The notes: generated by a model not told the origin, from the sequence alone. Positions 1-9,428 are shown, counted from the first letter of the stretch. The stretch is 64,000 nucleotides of DNA from Nocardioides bizhenqiangii (GCF_034661235.1 NZ_CP141059.1:3223501-3287500), one strand, 5' to 3'. Made by a program: numbers and translations.

Positions 1-22
1 TACCGAACTGCTCCACCCCGCG
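1..22 (-). tRNA. 5' end of initiator tRNA-Met (cut by window edge)
   Basis: Read on the minus strand from position 22 the sequence is CGCGGGGTGGAGCAGTTCGG followed by TA, which matches the acceptor stem and D-arm start of bacterial initiator tRNA-fMet, including the unpaired C1. The anticodon and 3' half lie beyond the left edge, so the identity rests on 22 nt. It is transcribed in the same direction as the UPF0182 gene just upstream. A tRNA-Met gene beside this membrane-protein gene is plausible in actinobacteria, but I could not check it. Confidence 0.7.
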
Positions 23-84
23 TCGGCGAACCCAACGTTAGAGCATTGGACGAGGCCGCTCCAAATCGAAACCGGCGATCCCGA

Positions 85-3000
85 TCACTCTCCGGTCGAC
101 TCGTCGGTCGGCTCGGTCGGCTGGTCTCCGGGTTGGTCGCCCCCGTCGCGCTGCGCGGAGATCGTGAGAGCCTGCCGCACCTTCTCCTCGGCTTGCTCGA
201 GCAGCTCGGCCCACTCTGCGGTGTCATTGCGGCTCTGGGCCTCCTCGGCCCGGTCGAACAGGTCGCTGGCATCTTGCAGAAGCTCCGCGATCCGCTCTTC
301 AGGCGTCTGCTCCTCGCCTGGCTGGCCGCCCGGCCCCTGGCCGTTGTTCTGGCCGTTGTTGTCGCCCGGGTTCTGGCCGTTGTCGTTCTCGTCGTCCTGC
401 GCCTCGAGGCCGAGGGCGTCGGCGAGGGCGAGCGGGATGTCGCGGCCGATCCCGACGTCCGCTCCGTAGCGCACGATGACGTACTGAAGGATCGGGAAGC
501 TCGAGGTCGCTCCCGGCCGCACCGCGTAGACCGGCTGGATGTTGATGAGTCCGCTGCTGAGGGGCACCGTCAGCAGGTTGCCGAACACCGGTGGTGTCGC
601 GCCCTGGACGCGGAACTGCTGCAGCGTGTCGCTGACGCCCTCGTCCTGCTGCATCTCGTTCGCCACCTGACCGGGACCGTCGGCGTTGGCGTCGCTGACA
701 TTGAGCACCTGGATCTGACCGAAGCTGTCGTACTCCTCCGCGGTGTTGGCGTCGATGTCGGAGTCGACCGACACGAACGACGCCAGGTTGCCCTTGCCCC
801 GCGGCACGAACACCGAGGTGAGCGACCACTGACCACTGTCGGTCGCAGTGGTGCCGGTGAAGACCCGGTACGGCGGCTGCAGGGCGCCGGTCTGCTCCGG
901 ATCGGCCGGGACCTCCCACCGCTCGCTGCCCTCGTAGAAGTCGCTGGCGTCGGTCACGTGGTAGCGGGCGAGCTGGTAGCGCTGCACCTTGAACAGGTCC
1001 TCGGGGTAGCGCAGGTGCTCCATCAACGGGTCCGGGATCTCCGCCCGCGGCTTCACCGTGCCGGGGAAGGCACTCATCCACGTGCGGAGGATCGGGTCCT
1101 CCTCGTCCCAGGCGTAGAGCGTGACCGTGCCGTCGTAGGCGTCAACGGTCGCCTTCACGGCCGAGCGCATGTAGTTGATCTCGTCGGTCGGGATGGTCTG
1201 CAGCCCGGTGTCGTCCTGGAGCGAGTCGTCGATCATGGACTCGAACGACTCGCGCTGCGAGTTCGGGTAGCGGTCCGTGGTGGTGTAGCCGTCGAGGATC
1301 CACTGGATCCGGCCGTCGATCACTGCCGGGTAGGGGTCGCCGTCGACCGTCAGCCACGGAGCGACCTTCTCGACGCGGGTCTGCGGGTCGCGGTTGTAGA
1401 GCACGCGCGAGCTTCCGTTTACCCGGCCGGACAGCAGGAAGTTGGTCTCACCGAACTTGACGGCGTACATCAGCTGGCGGAAGGTGCTGCCGACGTCCAC
1501 GCCGCCGTCGCCGTCGTACGTCGTCGCCTGCTCCTCCTCCTCGTCGGCGCTGTTCATGCCGAGCTCGACGTCGTCGGCATCCTCCGAGGACTTGCCGACC
1601 ACGGAGTACTCCGGGCTCTGCTCGCCGTAGTAGACGCGGGGCTCGAAGCCCTCCTGCTCGGTGAAGACGTTGTCATCGGAGTCGATGCCCTCCGCCCACC
1701 GGATGTTGCCGCTGTCGCCCGTGGCCGGCACCTCGTTGGCGTACGCCGCGATGATGCCCTCGCCGTGGGTGTAGACGGTGTGCAGGTTCGACCAGTTGCG
1801 ATCGGCGATCTCGTCCTGGTCGAGCTCCCGTACGCCGAGCACCAGCGGCGTCTCGACGACCTGCCCCGACTCGGGGTCGGTGAGCTTGTAGCGGTCGACG
1901 TCGAGCACCGGCGCGACGGAGTAGTAGACCTGGGGCTGCTGGGTCTGCTCGAAGGTCTCGCGGACCTGCTTCGGGTCGACGACCGGCACCTGGTCGAGCT
2001 GGGACTGCAGGGCCGTCAGGGCCCTGGCGTCGTCGGGGATCGCACTCTCGTCGGGGATCGCCTGATAGTCCTCGGACTCGACATCGGCGATGTCGTAGGC
2101 CTGCGTCGTGGCGTCGATGTTCTCCTGGATGTACGTCTCTTCCTTGTCCGCCTCGGTCGGCTTGACCTGGAAGTTCTGGACGATCGCCGGCCAGATCATG
2201 CCGAGCAGGATCGCGGAGAGCACGAGCAGCGCGAGCCCCACGGACGGCAGCTGCCAGGTGCGGCGCCAGATGTTGAGGAAGAAGAGCACGGCGCAGATCA
2301 GCGCGACGCCCATCAGGATGTTCCGGGCAGGCAGCAGCGCGTTCTCGCCGGTGTAGTTCATCCCGGTGAAGAGCGAGTTGTCGTTGGTCACCAGGTCGAA
2401 GCGGTCCAGGTAGTAGTCCACGCCCTTGGCCAGCACGAAGATGCCGAGCAGCACGGAGAACTGCACCTGTGCCGCGCCGGAGAGGCGGTCGTGCTGCACC
2501 TGCAGCCGGATGCCGCCGTACAGGTAGTGGACGACGGCCGTGGCGAGGATCGCGACGACCGCCGCAGCCATCACGAAGTCCACGACGTAGTGCCACCACG
2601 GCAGGCTGAACACGTAGAAGCTGATGTCCTTGTCGAAGTAGGCGTCCTTCTGGTCGAACGGCTGGGAGTGCCGCCAGAGCAGGTAGGTGCGCCAGTTGCC
2701 GAGCGCGGACGTGCCGGCGAAGATGCCGACCACGGTCGCCACTCCCGCGAGCAGCCAGGTGCGGATCGGGGTGACGGCGTCGCGGTAGCGGTCGACGCTG
2801 CCGTCGCCGCCGGGGATCCGGAACAGCGGTCGGAAGCGGTAGGCGAGGTACATGTTGACGGCGACCGCCGCGGCCATGAACAGGCCGAAGACGAGGAACA
2901 GGCCGATGCGGGTCCACAGCATGGTGCTGAAGACCTGTCCGTAGCCGACCTCGTCGTACCAGAGCCGGTCGGTGTAGATCGTCGCGAACGTCGTCAGCGC

Positions 3001-3108
3001 GAAGAACCCCACCACCAGCACGACGCCGGTGATGACCAGCGCGCGGGCACGACTGCCGGGCCGCCGGGTCTCGACGTCCCCGGGCTCGTCATCGAACAGG
3101 TCGCTCAC
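85..3108 (-). CDS. UPF0182 family large membrane protein
   Basis: This 1007-residue protein has about seven hydrophobic segments in its first third (roughly residues 24-46, 68-92, 115-135, 175-198, 218-240, 262-280 and 292-312). A long soluble domain of about 600 residues follows, then an acidic Gln/Asn/Gly-rich tail (about residues 905-945) and a charged helix. This is the layout of the actinobacterial UPF0182 (COG1615) family, like M. tuberculosis Rv3193c. Its function is unknown; the soluble part is probably extracytoplasmic. The start overlaps the stop of the PPA1309 gene by 4 nt, so it is the last gene of a three-gene operon with a Lon-like protease. Confidence 0.93.
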   Translation of the reverse strand: MSDLFDDEPGDVETRRPGSRARALVITGVVLVVGFFALTTFATIYTDRLWYDEVGYGQVFSTMLWTRIGLFLVFGLFMAAAVAVNMYLAYRFRPLFRIPGGDGSVDRYRDAVTPIRTWLLAGVATVVGIFAGTSALGNWRTYLLWRHSQPFDQKDAYFDKDISFYVFSLPWWHYVVDFVMAAAVVAILATAVVHYLYGGIRLQVQHDRLSGAAQVQFSVLLGIFVLAKGVDYYLDRFDLVTNDNSLFTGMNYTGENALLPARNILMGVALICAVLFFLNIWRRTWQLPSVGLALLVLSAILLGMIWPAIVQNFQVKPTEADKEETYIQENIDATTQAYDIADVESEDYQAIPDESAIPDDARALTALQSQLDQVPVVDPKQVRETFEQTQQPQVYYSVAPVLDVDRYKLTDPESGQVVETPLVLGVRELDQDEIADRNWSNLHTVYTHGEGIIAAYANEVPATGDSGNIRWAEGIDSDDNVFTEQEGFEPRVYYGEQSPEYSVVGKSSEDADDVELGMNSADEEEEQATTYDGDGGVDVGSTFRQLMYAVKFGETNFLLSGRVNGSSRVLYNRDPQTRVEKVAPWLTVDGDPYPAVIDGRIQWILDGYTTTDRYPNSQRESFESMIDDSLQDDTGLQTIPTDEINYMRSAVKATVDAYDGTVTLYAWDEEDPILRTWMSAFPGTVKPRAEIPDPLMEHLRYPEDLFKVQRYQLARYHVTDASDFYEGSERWEVPADPEQTGALQPPYRVFTGTTATDSGQWSLTSVFVPRGKGNLASFVSVDSDIDANTAEEYDSFGQIQVLNVSDANADGPGQVANEMQQDEGVSDTLQQFRVQGATPPVFGNLLTVPLSSGLINIQPVYAVRPGATSSFPILQYVIVRYGADVGIGRDIPLALADALGLEAQDDENDNGQNPGDNNGQNNGQGPGGQPGEEQTPEERIAELLQDASDLFDRAEEAQSRNDTAEWAELLEQAEEKVRQALTISAQRDGGDQPGDQPTEPTDESTGE

Positions 3109-3671
3109 TGTGTTGTCTCCCCTGATTCATCGGACTCGTCCTCAAGTGTGGCTCGCAGCAGGGCAAGCAGGCTCGGGACGAGGTCCGGCCCGCCCATCAC
3201 CGAAGCGTCTTCGTCGTGTGCGCGCAACCGCACGGCGCAGTACGACGCGGCGTGCCGGGTCACGCCGGCAACGATCCTGACCTCCTGGCGGTCGGGGTGC
3301 TCGCGGGCGAACTCCACCGCCTCCGCCGGGTCGTCGGGGATCTGGCCGTCCGCGGCCGGCGGCAGCACCAGCCGCTCGACGACGGCGGCGCAACCGACGA
3401 CACCGTCCGGCCAGCTGATCGACGGCAGGAGCTCTTCGAGCTCCTGCCCGGCGTCCAGCGCATCCTGCTCGATCGGGGTCAGCGAGCCGCGCTCCCGGGG
3501 CTCGTCGAGACCCAAGGCGGAAGCCAGGGCCGGCTCGTGCGCCACCAGCCGGGAGGTGTCGACGAGGGCGTACAGCCGCGCCGGCTGGTCCCATCCGGCG
3601 TCGGCGTGATGCTTCTCTATCTCCAGCACGGCGGCCGCCAGCGCGGGATCGATCTCGAGCTCGAAGTCCAT
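3105..3671 (-). CDS. PPA1309 family protein (unknown function)
   Basis: A 188-residue acidic soluble protein with no catalytic motif that I recognise. It resembles the conserved actinobacterial PPA1309 family found between the PDZ-Lon protease and UPF0182 genes. I chose the ATG at 3671 (MDFELEIDP) rather than an in-frame start 54 nt upstream, because the upstream extension is Arg/Pro-rich junk that would overlap the end of the protease gene. The start lies 14 nt after the protease stop and the stop overlaps the UPF0182 start, so co-transcription is likely. Confidence 0.85.
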   Translation of the reverse strand: MDFELEIDPALAAAVLEIEKHHADAGWDQPARLYALVDTSRLVAHEPALASALGLDEPRERGSLTPIEQDALDAGQELEELLPSISWPDGVVGCAAVVERLVLPPAADGQIPDDPAEAVEFAREHPDRQEVRIVAGVTRHAASYCAVRLRAHDEDASVMGGPDLVPSLLALLRATLEDESDESGETTQ

Positions 3672-3685
3672 GTCCAGTTGTCCGC

Positions 3686-4741
3686 TCAGCAGCTCGGCAG
3701 GTCGGCGTCGCGGTCGGCGGCCCACGCCTCGAGGTCTTCGAGCGCCTGCGGCATCGTGGTGGCCTTGACCAGGGTCAGGTCGGTGTCGAGGCCGGCGACG
3801 TCGGGGCAGTTGTCAGCGGGCACGAAGAACAGCTCGGCATCGGCATCCTCGGCGCCCGCGATCTTCTGCTGGATGCCGCCGATCGCGCCGACGCTGCCGT
3901 CGTCGGCGAGCTCACCCGTGCCGGCGATGATCTCGCCGTCGGTCAACGAGCCCGGCGTGAGCGTGTCGTAGATCGCCAGTGAGAACATCAGGCCCGCGCT
4001 CGGGCCGCCGATCGAGTCGTCGACCCGGATCGACACGTCGAACGGGAAGTCGTAGCCGAGTCCCGGGGTGATGCCGATCCGCATCTGTCCGTCGACCTCG
4101 CGCGGCTCGATCTCGACCGTGAGTTTCGTGTCGCCGCGTTCGACGAGCAGCTCGACCGGGTCGCCGGGGCCGTGGCGCTGGATGCCGTCCACGAGCTGCT
4201 GTGCGACATCTTTCTCCCCGGTGGCGTCCAGCGGCTCGCCATCGATCTCCAAGAGCTTGTCGCGGACGCGCAGCTCCCCGAACGCGGCGCCGTCCTCCTC
4301 GACGAAGGCGACCTGCAGCGCGGTCGGCACCTCGTAGTCGAGCTCGCGCAGGGCGGTCGCCACGGCGGTGTCCTGGGAGCCGACCATCGACACCGCGCCC
4401 TGACGTCGCTCGTCCTCGGCGGTCTGGTCGGGCGGGTGAGCGATGTCGTACGGGATCACGGCCTGGTCGCCGTCGATCCACGCCGCGAGCGCCTCGACAA
4501 GCGACTTCTTGTCGTCGCGCCCGGAGGTCTGGACGGTGGTGAACCGGATCTCGCCGTCGTCGCGGAAGGTCTCGTGCCCGTCGACCTGGATGATCTCCGA
4601 CTCGTTGCCGTCCTTCGCGAGCACGTCGAAGGTCGGGCCGGGACTGTAGACGGAGTACGGAAGCGGCACGAACGCCGCCAGCACCAGGAGGAGGAGGGTC
4701 AGCGGCGCCGCGAAGGCGAAGGCGATCCACCGCTGGGTCAT
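3686..4741 (-). CDS. Membrane-anchored PDZ / Lon-like serine protease
   Basis: This 351-residue protein starts with one membrane segment (about residues 7-28). A PDZ-like region (about 130-215) and a C-terminal Lon S16 protease domain follow. The catalytic Ser is visible in GGPSAG (Ser248) and the Lys of the dyad in GGIQQKIAGA (Lys293). The family (YlbL in Bacillus, Rv3194c in M. tuberculosis) has no AAA+ domain and works at the outer membrane face. A purine-rich GAAGG sits about 7 nt before the ATG. It is the first gene of the operon with the PPA1309 and UPF0182 genes; its substrate is unknown. Confidence 0.92.
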   Translation of the reverse strand: MTQRWIAFAFAAPLTLLLLVLAAFVPLPYSVYSPGPTFDVLAKDGNESEIIQVDGHETFRDDGEIRFTTVQTSGRDDKKSLVEALAAWIDGDQAVIPYDIAHPPDQTAEDERRQGAVSMVGSQDTAVATALRELDYEVPTALQVAFVEEDGAAFGELRVRDKLLEIDGEPLDATGEKDVAQQLVDGIQRHGPGDPVELLVERGDTKLTVEIEPREVDGQMRIGITPGLGYDFPFDVSIRVDDSIGGPSAGLMFSLAIYDTLTPGSLTDGEIIAGTGELADDGSVGAIGGIQQKIAGAEDADAELFFVPADNCPDVAGLDTDLTLVKATTMPQALEDLEAWAADRDADLPSC

Positions 4742-4798
4742 GGCGATACCTTCTCACCCGACGCCAAGGCGGCCGGGACCGGATCTCCGATGGTTCGG

Positions 4799-5119
4799 CT
4801 AGGAGGCGCGGCGGTCGCCGGTCGGGGGCTCTTCCTCGATGGGAGCCGTCGACGGCTCCGCCGGCTCGCTCAGGGTCGGCAGCACGGTCGGGCGCATCCG
4901 TGACGGACGGAGCGCGACGCCGGTGCTGCGGTCGGGGGTACGACGGGCCACGGCGTAGCCAGGACGCCGCTTCTGCTCGCGGCCCAGCGCCTCACCCAAC
5001 CGACGCGCGGCGGTCTCGCGGTCGACCTCACCGCGTCCCTCACGACCCCACCAGCCGACCCACAGCATCGTCACGAGCGTGACGACGCCGGCGGGCACCA
5101 GCCAGAAGAGGATCTCCAC
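4799..5119 (-). CDS. Small single-pass membrane protein, unknown
   Basis: A 106-residue protein with one N-terminal membrane helix (about residues 4-24) and then a charged, Pro/Arg/Glu-rich cytoplasmic tail with no known domain. The GTG at 5119 was chosen because a TANNNT box (TACTCT) ends 6 nt before it, as expected for a leaderless message, and because the longer reading frame upstream runs over moaE. It lies between moaE and the protease operon on the same strand. No function can be assigned. Confidence 0.75.
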   Translation of the reverse strand: MEILFWLVPAGVVTLVTMLWVGWWGREGRGEVDRETAARRLGEALGREQKRRPGYAVARRTPDRSTGVALRPSRMRPTVLPTLSEPAEPSTAPIEEEPPTGDRRAS

Positions 5120-5153
5120 CTGGCGAGAGTACGTCGGCGCTCGGGCCGGTCGA

Positions 5154-5582
5154 CTACGGCGCGCCGACCCACTCTTCCGTGCCATCGGTGAACAGCTGGT
5201 GCTTCCAGATCGGCACCTCGGCCTTGAGGGTGTCGATGAGCGCACGGCTCGCCTCGAACGAGCTCCCGCGGTGTCCGGCCGTCGTTGCCACCACGACCGC
5301 GAGGTCGCCGATGGCCAGGTCGCCGACCCGGTGGACGGCGGCGACACCGCTGACGTCGTACTCCTCGGCGACGCGGGCGCAGACCTCCTGCAGCCGGTCG
5401 AGCGCGCTCGGGTGCGCCGAGTAGGACAGCCCGGTCACGCCCTTGCCCTGGTCGTGGTCGCGGACCCGGCCGACGAAGACGACCAGGCCGCCGGACGCGT
5501 CGTCGTCGAGGCTCTTCAACACGTCGTCGACCGAGAGCGGCGTCTCCTGGATGCCCACGAGGCGGACGGCGGGGTTGCTCAT
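5154..5582 (-). CDS. moaE: Molybdopterin synthase catalytic subunit MoaE
   Basis: MoaE transfers sulfur from thiocarboxylated MoaD to precursor Z (cPMP) to make molybdopterin. The 142-residue length is typical. The signature HRVGDLAIGD is at about 84-93 and the active-site lysines lie in KAEVPIWKHQ (Lys120 and Lys127, equivalent to Lys119 and Lys126 of E. coli MoaE). A TAGGCT box ends 6 nt before the ATG, so the message is probably leaderless. No moaD is seen in the window; moeZ at 30407-31606 could activate a distant MoaD. It is divergent from the DUF2342 gene with a 50-bp gap. Confidence 0.95.
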   Translation of the reverse strand: MSNPAVRLVGIQETPLSVDDVLKSLDDDASGGLVVFVGRVRDHDQGKGVTGLSYSAHPSALDRLQEVCARVAEEYDVSGVAAVHRVGDLAIGDLAVVVATTAGHRGSSFEASRALIDTLKAEVPIWKHQLFTDGTEEWVGAP

Positions 5583-5632
5583 GGGGACAGCCTAGAGGCG
5601 TCTGAGTTGGCGATCCCGCGTAGTTTGGAGGC

Positions 5633-7051
5633 ATGAGCAACGATCCCGACCCCGGCGATCCCGCACAGCCCGAGGAGCCCAATCCGTTCAAGGGCACGCC
5701 GTTCGAGCACCTCTTCGCGGCCGGCGGACCACTCAGCGGGATGGCCGGCCTGGGCAACCTCGGCAACCTGGCCGGCGGCGCCGGCGGCATGGACTTCAAC
5801 CAGATCATCAGCCAGTTCAAGGCGATGATGGAGCCCCACGAGGGTCCGCTGAACTGGAAGGTCGTCGACGACCTTGCCCGGTCGGCGGTCGCGCAGCAGC
5901 CCGACCCCTCCCCCGGCCGGCGCGACCACGACCGGGTCGCCGACGCGGTCCAGCTCGCCGACCACTGGCTCGACGTGGCGACCGAGTTCCCCTCCGGGGT
6001 GACGTCGACCGCGGCCTGGAGCCGCGCCGAGTGGGTCGTCGAGACCCGCCCGGTGTGGAAGGTGCTGGTCGAGCCGGTCGCGGCGAAGTCGGTCAGCGGC
6101 ATCGGCAACGCACTCCCCCAGGAGATGCAGGGGGCAGCCGGACCGCTGCTCGGCATCATCGGCCAGGCGGTGGGCGGCATGCTCGCCTCGCAGATCGGAC
6201 AGGGTCTCGGCGGCCTCGCCGGCGAGGTGCTGACCGCCTCCGACATCGGCCTCCCGCTCGGCTCGCACGGCAAGGCGGCGCTGGTGATGAGCAACGTCCG
6301 GGAGTTCGCCGACGGCCTCGACGTCTCCGAGGACGACGTCCTCCTCTACCTCGCGCTGCGCGAGGCCGCCCACCAGCGCCTGTTCGCCCACGTGCCGTGG
6401 CTGCGGGAGCACCTGGTCGGCGCGGTGACGGACTACGCGCAGGGCCTCGAGCTCGACATGCAGCAGATGCAGGAGCGCATCCAGGAGCAGATGGGTGGCA
6501 TCAACCCGATGGACCCCGCGTCGACGCAGGGCCTGCTCGAGGGCGGGCTGTTCGAGCCGCCGGTCTCGCCCCAGCAGGAGGCGGCGCTGTCCCGGCTCGA
6601 GATCGCGCTGGCGCTGGTCGAGGGCTGGGTCGACGAGGTGGTCGGGCAGGCGACGGCCGAGCGGATGCCCGCGGCGACCAAGCTGCGCGAGGCGGTACGC
6701 CGGCGCCGCGCCGCCGGTGGCCCGGCCGAGCAGACGTTCGCTGCGCTCGTGGGCCTCGAGCTGCGGCCGCGCCGGCTGCGCGACGCCTCGACCCTGTGGG
6801 GCGGGCTGCGGACCCGGTCCGGCGCGGAGGCGAGGGACGGCGTGTGGATGCACCCCGACCTGCTGCCGACCGCTGCCGACCTCGACGACCCGTTGTCCTT
6901 CCGCGCCGAGGCCACCCAGCCCGACGACCTCACCGAGGAGGCGTTCGACGAGGAGCTGCGCAAGCTGCTCGACGGCGACGTCCCGGACGCACCCGAGGCA
7001 CCCGAGGCACCCGAGGCACCCGAGTCCTCCGACTCCCCCGACGGCGAGTGA
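5633..7051 (+). CDS. DUF2342 zinc-dependent metalloprotease-like protein
   Basis: A 472-residue protein matching the actinobacterial DUF2342 family annotated as zinc-dependent metalloprotease or putative hydrolase (like Rv3195). A Gly/Asn-rich linker near residues 40-60 is followed by an alpha-helical domain. The conserved REAAHQRLFAHVPWL segment is at about residues 242-256. The C-terminus has four 9-bp repeats (6989-7024) coding Ala-Pro-Glu, so the tail may vary in length. A TAGTTT box sits exactly 6 nt (GGAGGC) before the ATG, which suggests a leaderless start. Protease activity is inferred by family name only. Confidence 0.88.
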   Translation: MSNDPDPGDPAQPEEPNPFKGTPFEHLFAAGGPLSGMAGLGNLGNLAGGAGGMDFNQIISQFKAMMEPHEGPLNWKVVDDLARSAVAQQPDPSPGRRDHDRVADAVQLADHWLDVATEFPSGVTSTAAWSRAEWVVETRPVWKVLVEPVAAKSVSGIGNALPQEMQGAAGPLLGIIGQAVGGMLASQIGQGLGGLAGEVLTASDIGLPLGSHGKAALVMSNVREFADGLDVSEDDVLLYLALREAAHQRLFAHVPWLREHLVGAVTDYAQGLELDMQQMQERIQEQMGGINPMDPASTQGLLEGGLFEPPVSPQQEAALSRLEIALALVEGWVDEVVGQATAERMPAATKLREAVRRRRAAGGPAEQTFAALVGLELRPRRLRDASTLWGGLRTRSGAEARDGVWMHPDLLPTAADLDDPLSFRAEATQPDDLTEEAFDEELRKLLDGDVPDAPEAPEAPEAPESSDSPDGE

Positions 7052-7587
7052 CCCTCCGAGACGACGCGCTGGCGACGCTGCGTGCCTGGAGTGCGCCCGA
7101 CGCCGCACAGGGCGTACTGCGCACTCGGTTCGTCGCGCACCTCGAGCGCGCGGGCGACGGCATGTGGCGCTCGTCGTACCCCGACCACATCACGGCCGGC
7201 GCGCTGGTGATCGACGGCGCGGGCGAGCGGGTACTGCTCAACCTGCACGGCAAGGCCAGGCGGTGGTTCGCGTTCGGTGGGCACGCCGAGCCGGGCGACC
7301 CGACCCTGGCCGAGGTGGCGGCGCGGGAGGCGCGGGAGGAGTCCGGGATCCCCGACCTCCGTCTGGTGCCGGTGCCCGCGCAGCTCGACGTGCACCCGGT
7401 GCCGTTCTGCGATCCGCGGGGAGAGGTGCACCACCTCGACGTCCGTTACGTCGCGATCGCGCCGCCGGCCGCGCGGGAGGTCACCAGCGACGAGTCGCTC
7501 GACGTGCGCTGGTGGCCGGTCGACGCGCTCCCGGAGCTGGAGCCGGGGATGGTGGACCTGGTCGGGATCGCGCGCTCGCTGGTCTGA
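7048..7587 (+). CDS. Nudix hydrolase
   Basis: A 179-residue protein with a Nudix fold. The core of the box, REAREESGI (about residues 92-100), is intact, while the upstream Gly-x5-Glu part is altered (GHAEPGDPTLAEVAA), so metal binding should still be possible. These enzymes hydrolyse nucleoside diphosphates linked to another group; the substrate cannot be told here. The GTG start overlaps the stop of the DUF2342 gene (GTGA), so the two are translationally coupled. It is convergent with the YgjP-type gene. Confidence 0.85.
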   Translation: MTLRDDALATLRAWSAPDAAQGVLRTRFVAHLERAGDGMWRSSYPDHITAGALVIDGAGERVLLNLHGKARRWFAFGGHAEPGDPTLAEVAAREAREESGIPDLRLVPVPAQLDVHPVPFCDPRGEVHHLDVRYVAIAPPAAREVTSDESLDVRWWPVDALPELEPGMVDLVGIARSLV

Positions 7588-7599
7588 CTCGTCGACGTC

Positions 7600-8139
7600 C
7601 TAGTCGGCGTCGGTGGAGATCGGCTCGCTGCCCGGCGGCGGGTCGAGCCGCGCCGCCTCGGACCAGCCGAGCAGGTAGCCCTTCGCCTTGTCGGTGTGGG
7701 GGTAGTGCCCCACCCAGCCCCAGAACGCCTCGTTGTGGCCCGGCTCGAGCAGGTGGGCGAGCTCGTGCACCAGGACGTAGTCGACGACCCAGTCCGGCAT
7801 CCGCTGCAGCCGTTCGCTCAGGCGGATGGTGCGGTCCCCGGGCGTGCACGACCCCCACCGCGACCGCTGGTTGGCCACCCACGTGACCGACGTCGGCTGG
7901 GCCAGCCCGCCGAGGTAGCGGTCGTTGAGCTCGTGCGCCCGCTGCATCAGACCCTCGTCGGTGCGCCGGCCGCGCTCCTCACGCCGCTGGAGCCGGGCCA
8001 CCATCTTGCGCACCCAGTCGCGCTCCTCGGCCTTCGACAGGTTGTCGGGCAGCAGCACGACGATCCGGTCGTCCTCCAGATAGGCCGACACGGTCCGGCG
8101 CCGCCGCCGCGAGCGGCGTACCTCAACGTCCGGCTCCAT
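7600..8139 (-). CDS. YgjP/DUF45-type M48-like metallopeptidase
   Basis: A 179-residue protein with the zincin motif HELAH (residues 125-129), a likely third ligand in GHNEAFW (His135) and the family segment RSRWGSC (about 92-98). This is the YgjP-like DUF45 family, related to SprT/WLM peptidases. Its substrate is unknown. A TAGCGT box ends 6 nt before the ATG (TTCGGC between), supporting a leaderless start at 8139. It is convergent with the Nudix gene 12 nt away. Confidence 0.9.
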   Translation of the reverse strand: MEPDVEVRRSRRRRRTVSAYLEDDRIVVLLPDNLSKAEERDWVRKMVARLQRREERGRRTDEGLMQRAHELNDRYLGGLAQPTSVTWVANQRSRWGSCTPGDRTIRLSERLQRMPDWVVDYVLVHELAHLLEPGHNEAFWGWVGHYPHTDKAKGYLLGWSEAARLDPPPGSEPISTDAD

Positions 8140-8298
8140 GCCGAAACGCTACCTGTGCCCCAGCCCGCGAGCACGCAAGCGCAGCGAGGCGCAGCCGACC
8201 CGGCGCAAATCCGCAGAGCGAGCGCAGCGAGCGGAGCGGATCTGCGCCGTGTCGGCGGAGCAAAGCTGCCTCGTGCGGAAGAGACGCAACTGCCGACC

Positions 8299-9375
8299 TC
8301 AGCCCCGCCCACCAGCCGCCCAGGCCAGCAACCGGTCCACCGGCCAGGTGTTGACGATCCGGTCCGGCTCGATGCCCGCGGCCTCCGCCCGTTCGCAGCC
8401 GTACAGGAGGAAGTCGAGCTGGCCGGGTGCATGGGCATCGCTGTCGATCGAGAACAGGCACCCGATGTCGCGCGCCAGCTCCAGCAGCTCCATCGGTGGA
8501 TCGCGTCGCTCCGGACGCGAGTTGATCTCGACCGCCACGTCGTGCTCCGCGCACGCCTCGAAGACGGCGCGGGCGTCGAACTGCGACGGCGGCCGCTTGC
8601 CGCGATTGCCGGTCACCAGGCGGCCGGTGCAGTGGCCGAGCACGTTCATCCACGGGTTGCGGATCGCCGTGAGCATCCGCTTCGTCATCACCGCGCGCTC
8701 GGCACGCAGCTTGGAGTGGACGCTGGCCACCCGTACCTCGAGCCGGCCCAGCATCTCCTCGGTCTGGTCGAGGCCGCCGTCCTCGAGGATGTCGACCTCG
8801 ATGCCCTTGAGCAGCCGGAACTGGTTCGACGGCTCCGGCCCGGCGAGCACGGACAGGTGGTTGTTGACCGCCTCGACCACGTCGAGCTGACGGGTCAGCC
8901 GCTCGACGCTCAGGCCCCGGGCGATCGTGAGCCGCGGGGAGTGGTCGGTGAGCACCAGGTAGTCGTGGCCGAGCTCGATCGCGGTCATCGCCATCTCCTC
9001 GATGGGCGAGCCGCCGTCGGACCAGTCGGAGTGGGAGTGCAGGTCACCGCGGAGGGCGCCGCGGAGGAGCTCGCCCCCGGCCGCGGGGAGAGCGCCGTAC
9101 TGCTCCTCGGCCTCGGCCAGCCGCTCCGGGACCCGCCCGGCAACGGCGTCGCTGATCACCCGCGCGGTGCTGTTGCCGACACCGGCCAGCTCGGTCAGGG
9201 TGCCGTCGGCCGCCCGCCGCGCCACCTCGTCGGCCGGCAGCGGCAGGATCGCGGCTGCCGCCTTGCGGTAGGCCTGCACCTTGTAGGTGTCGGCACGGCC
9301 CCGCTCGAGCAGGAACGCGATCCGGCGCAGCGCGGCGACCGGGCTGCCGTCGTACGGGTCGCCTGCGGTGGTCAC
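8299..9375 (-). CDS. PHP-domain phosphoesterase with N-terminal helix-hairpin-helix
   Basis: A 358-residue protein. Residues 15-95 resemble the helix-hairpin-helix region of PolX-type polymerases (ELAGVGNSTARVISDAVAG). The rest is a PHP domain with DLHSHSDWSDG (about 113-123), TDHS (about 144), a KGIEVDI segment and SDAHAPGQL (about 317), the usual set of metal-binding His/Asp positions. The polymerase domain of PolX is missing, so it is a stand-alone HhH-PHP enzyme, probably a phosphoesterase or nuclease on DNA. AAGGG lies a few nucleotides before the GTG start. Confidence 0.85.
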   Translation of the reverse strand: MTTAGDPYDGSPVAALRRIAFLLERGRADTYKVQAYRKAAAAILPLPADEVARRAADGTLTELAGVGNSTARVISDAVAGRVPERLAEAEEQYGALPAAGGELLRGALRGDLHSHSDWSDGGSPIEEMAMTAIELGHDYLVLTDHSPRLTIARGLSVERLTRQLDVVEAVNNHLSVLAGPEPSNQFRLLKGIEVDILEDGGLDQTEEMLGRLEVRVASVHSKLRAERAVMTKRMLTAIRNPWMNVLGHCTGRLVTGNRGKRPPSQFDARAVFEACAEHDVAVEINSRPERRDPPMELLELARDIGCLFSIDSDAHAPGQLDFLLYGCERAEAAGIEPDRIVNTWPVDRLLAWAAGGRG

Positions 9376-9428
9376 CGGATCACCCTTGCAGCCGACCCCG
9401 ACAACCGAAAATCAGGCACAAATATGTT

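Noticed and set aside
46-3609. Very long plus-strand open frame opposite the UPF0182 and PPA1309 genes, and similar frames at 42984-45440, 53041-55170 and 56618-58270
   Set aside because: GC-rich codon use leaves long open frames on the opposite strand. Their sequences are Arg/Asp/Val-rich with no domain, and the genes beneath them are clear family members.
6989-7024. Four 9-bp repeats as a regulatory array
   Set aside because: They code for the Ala-Pro-Glu tail of the DUF2342 protein and are in frame.
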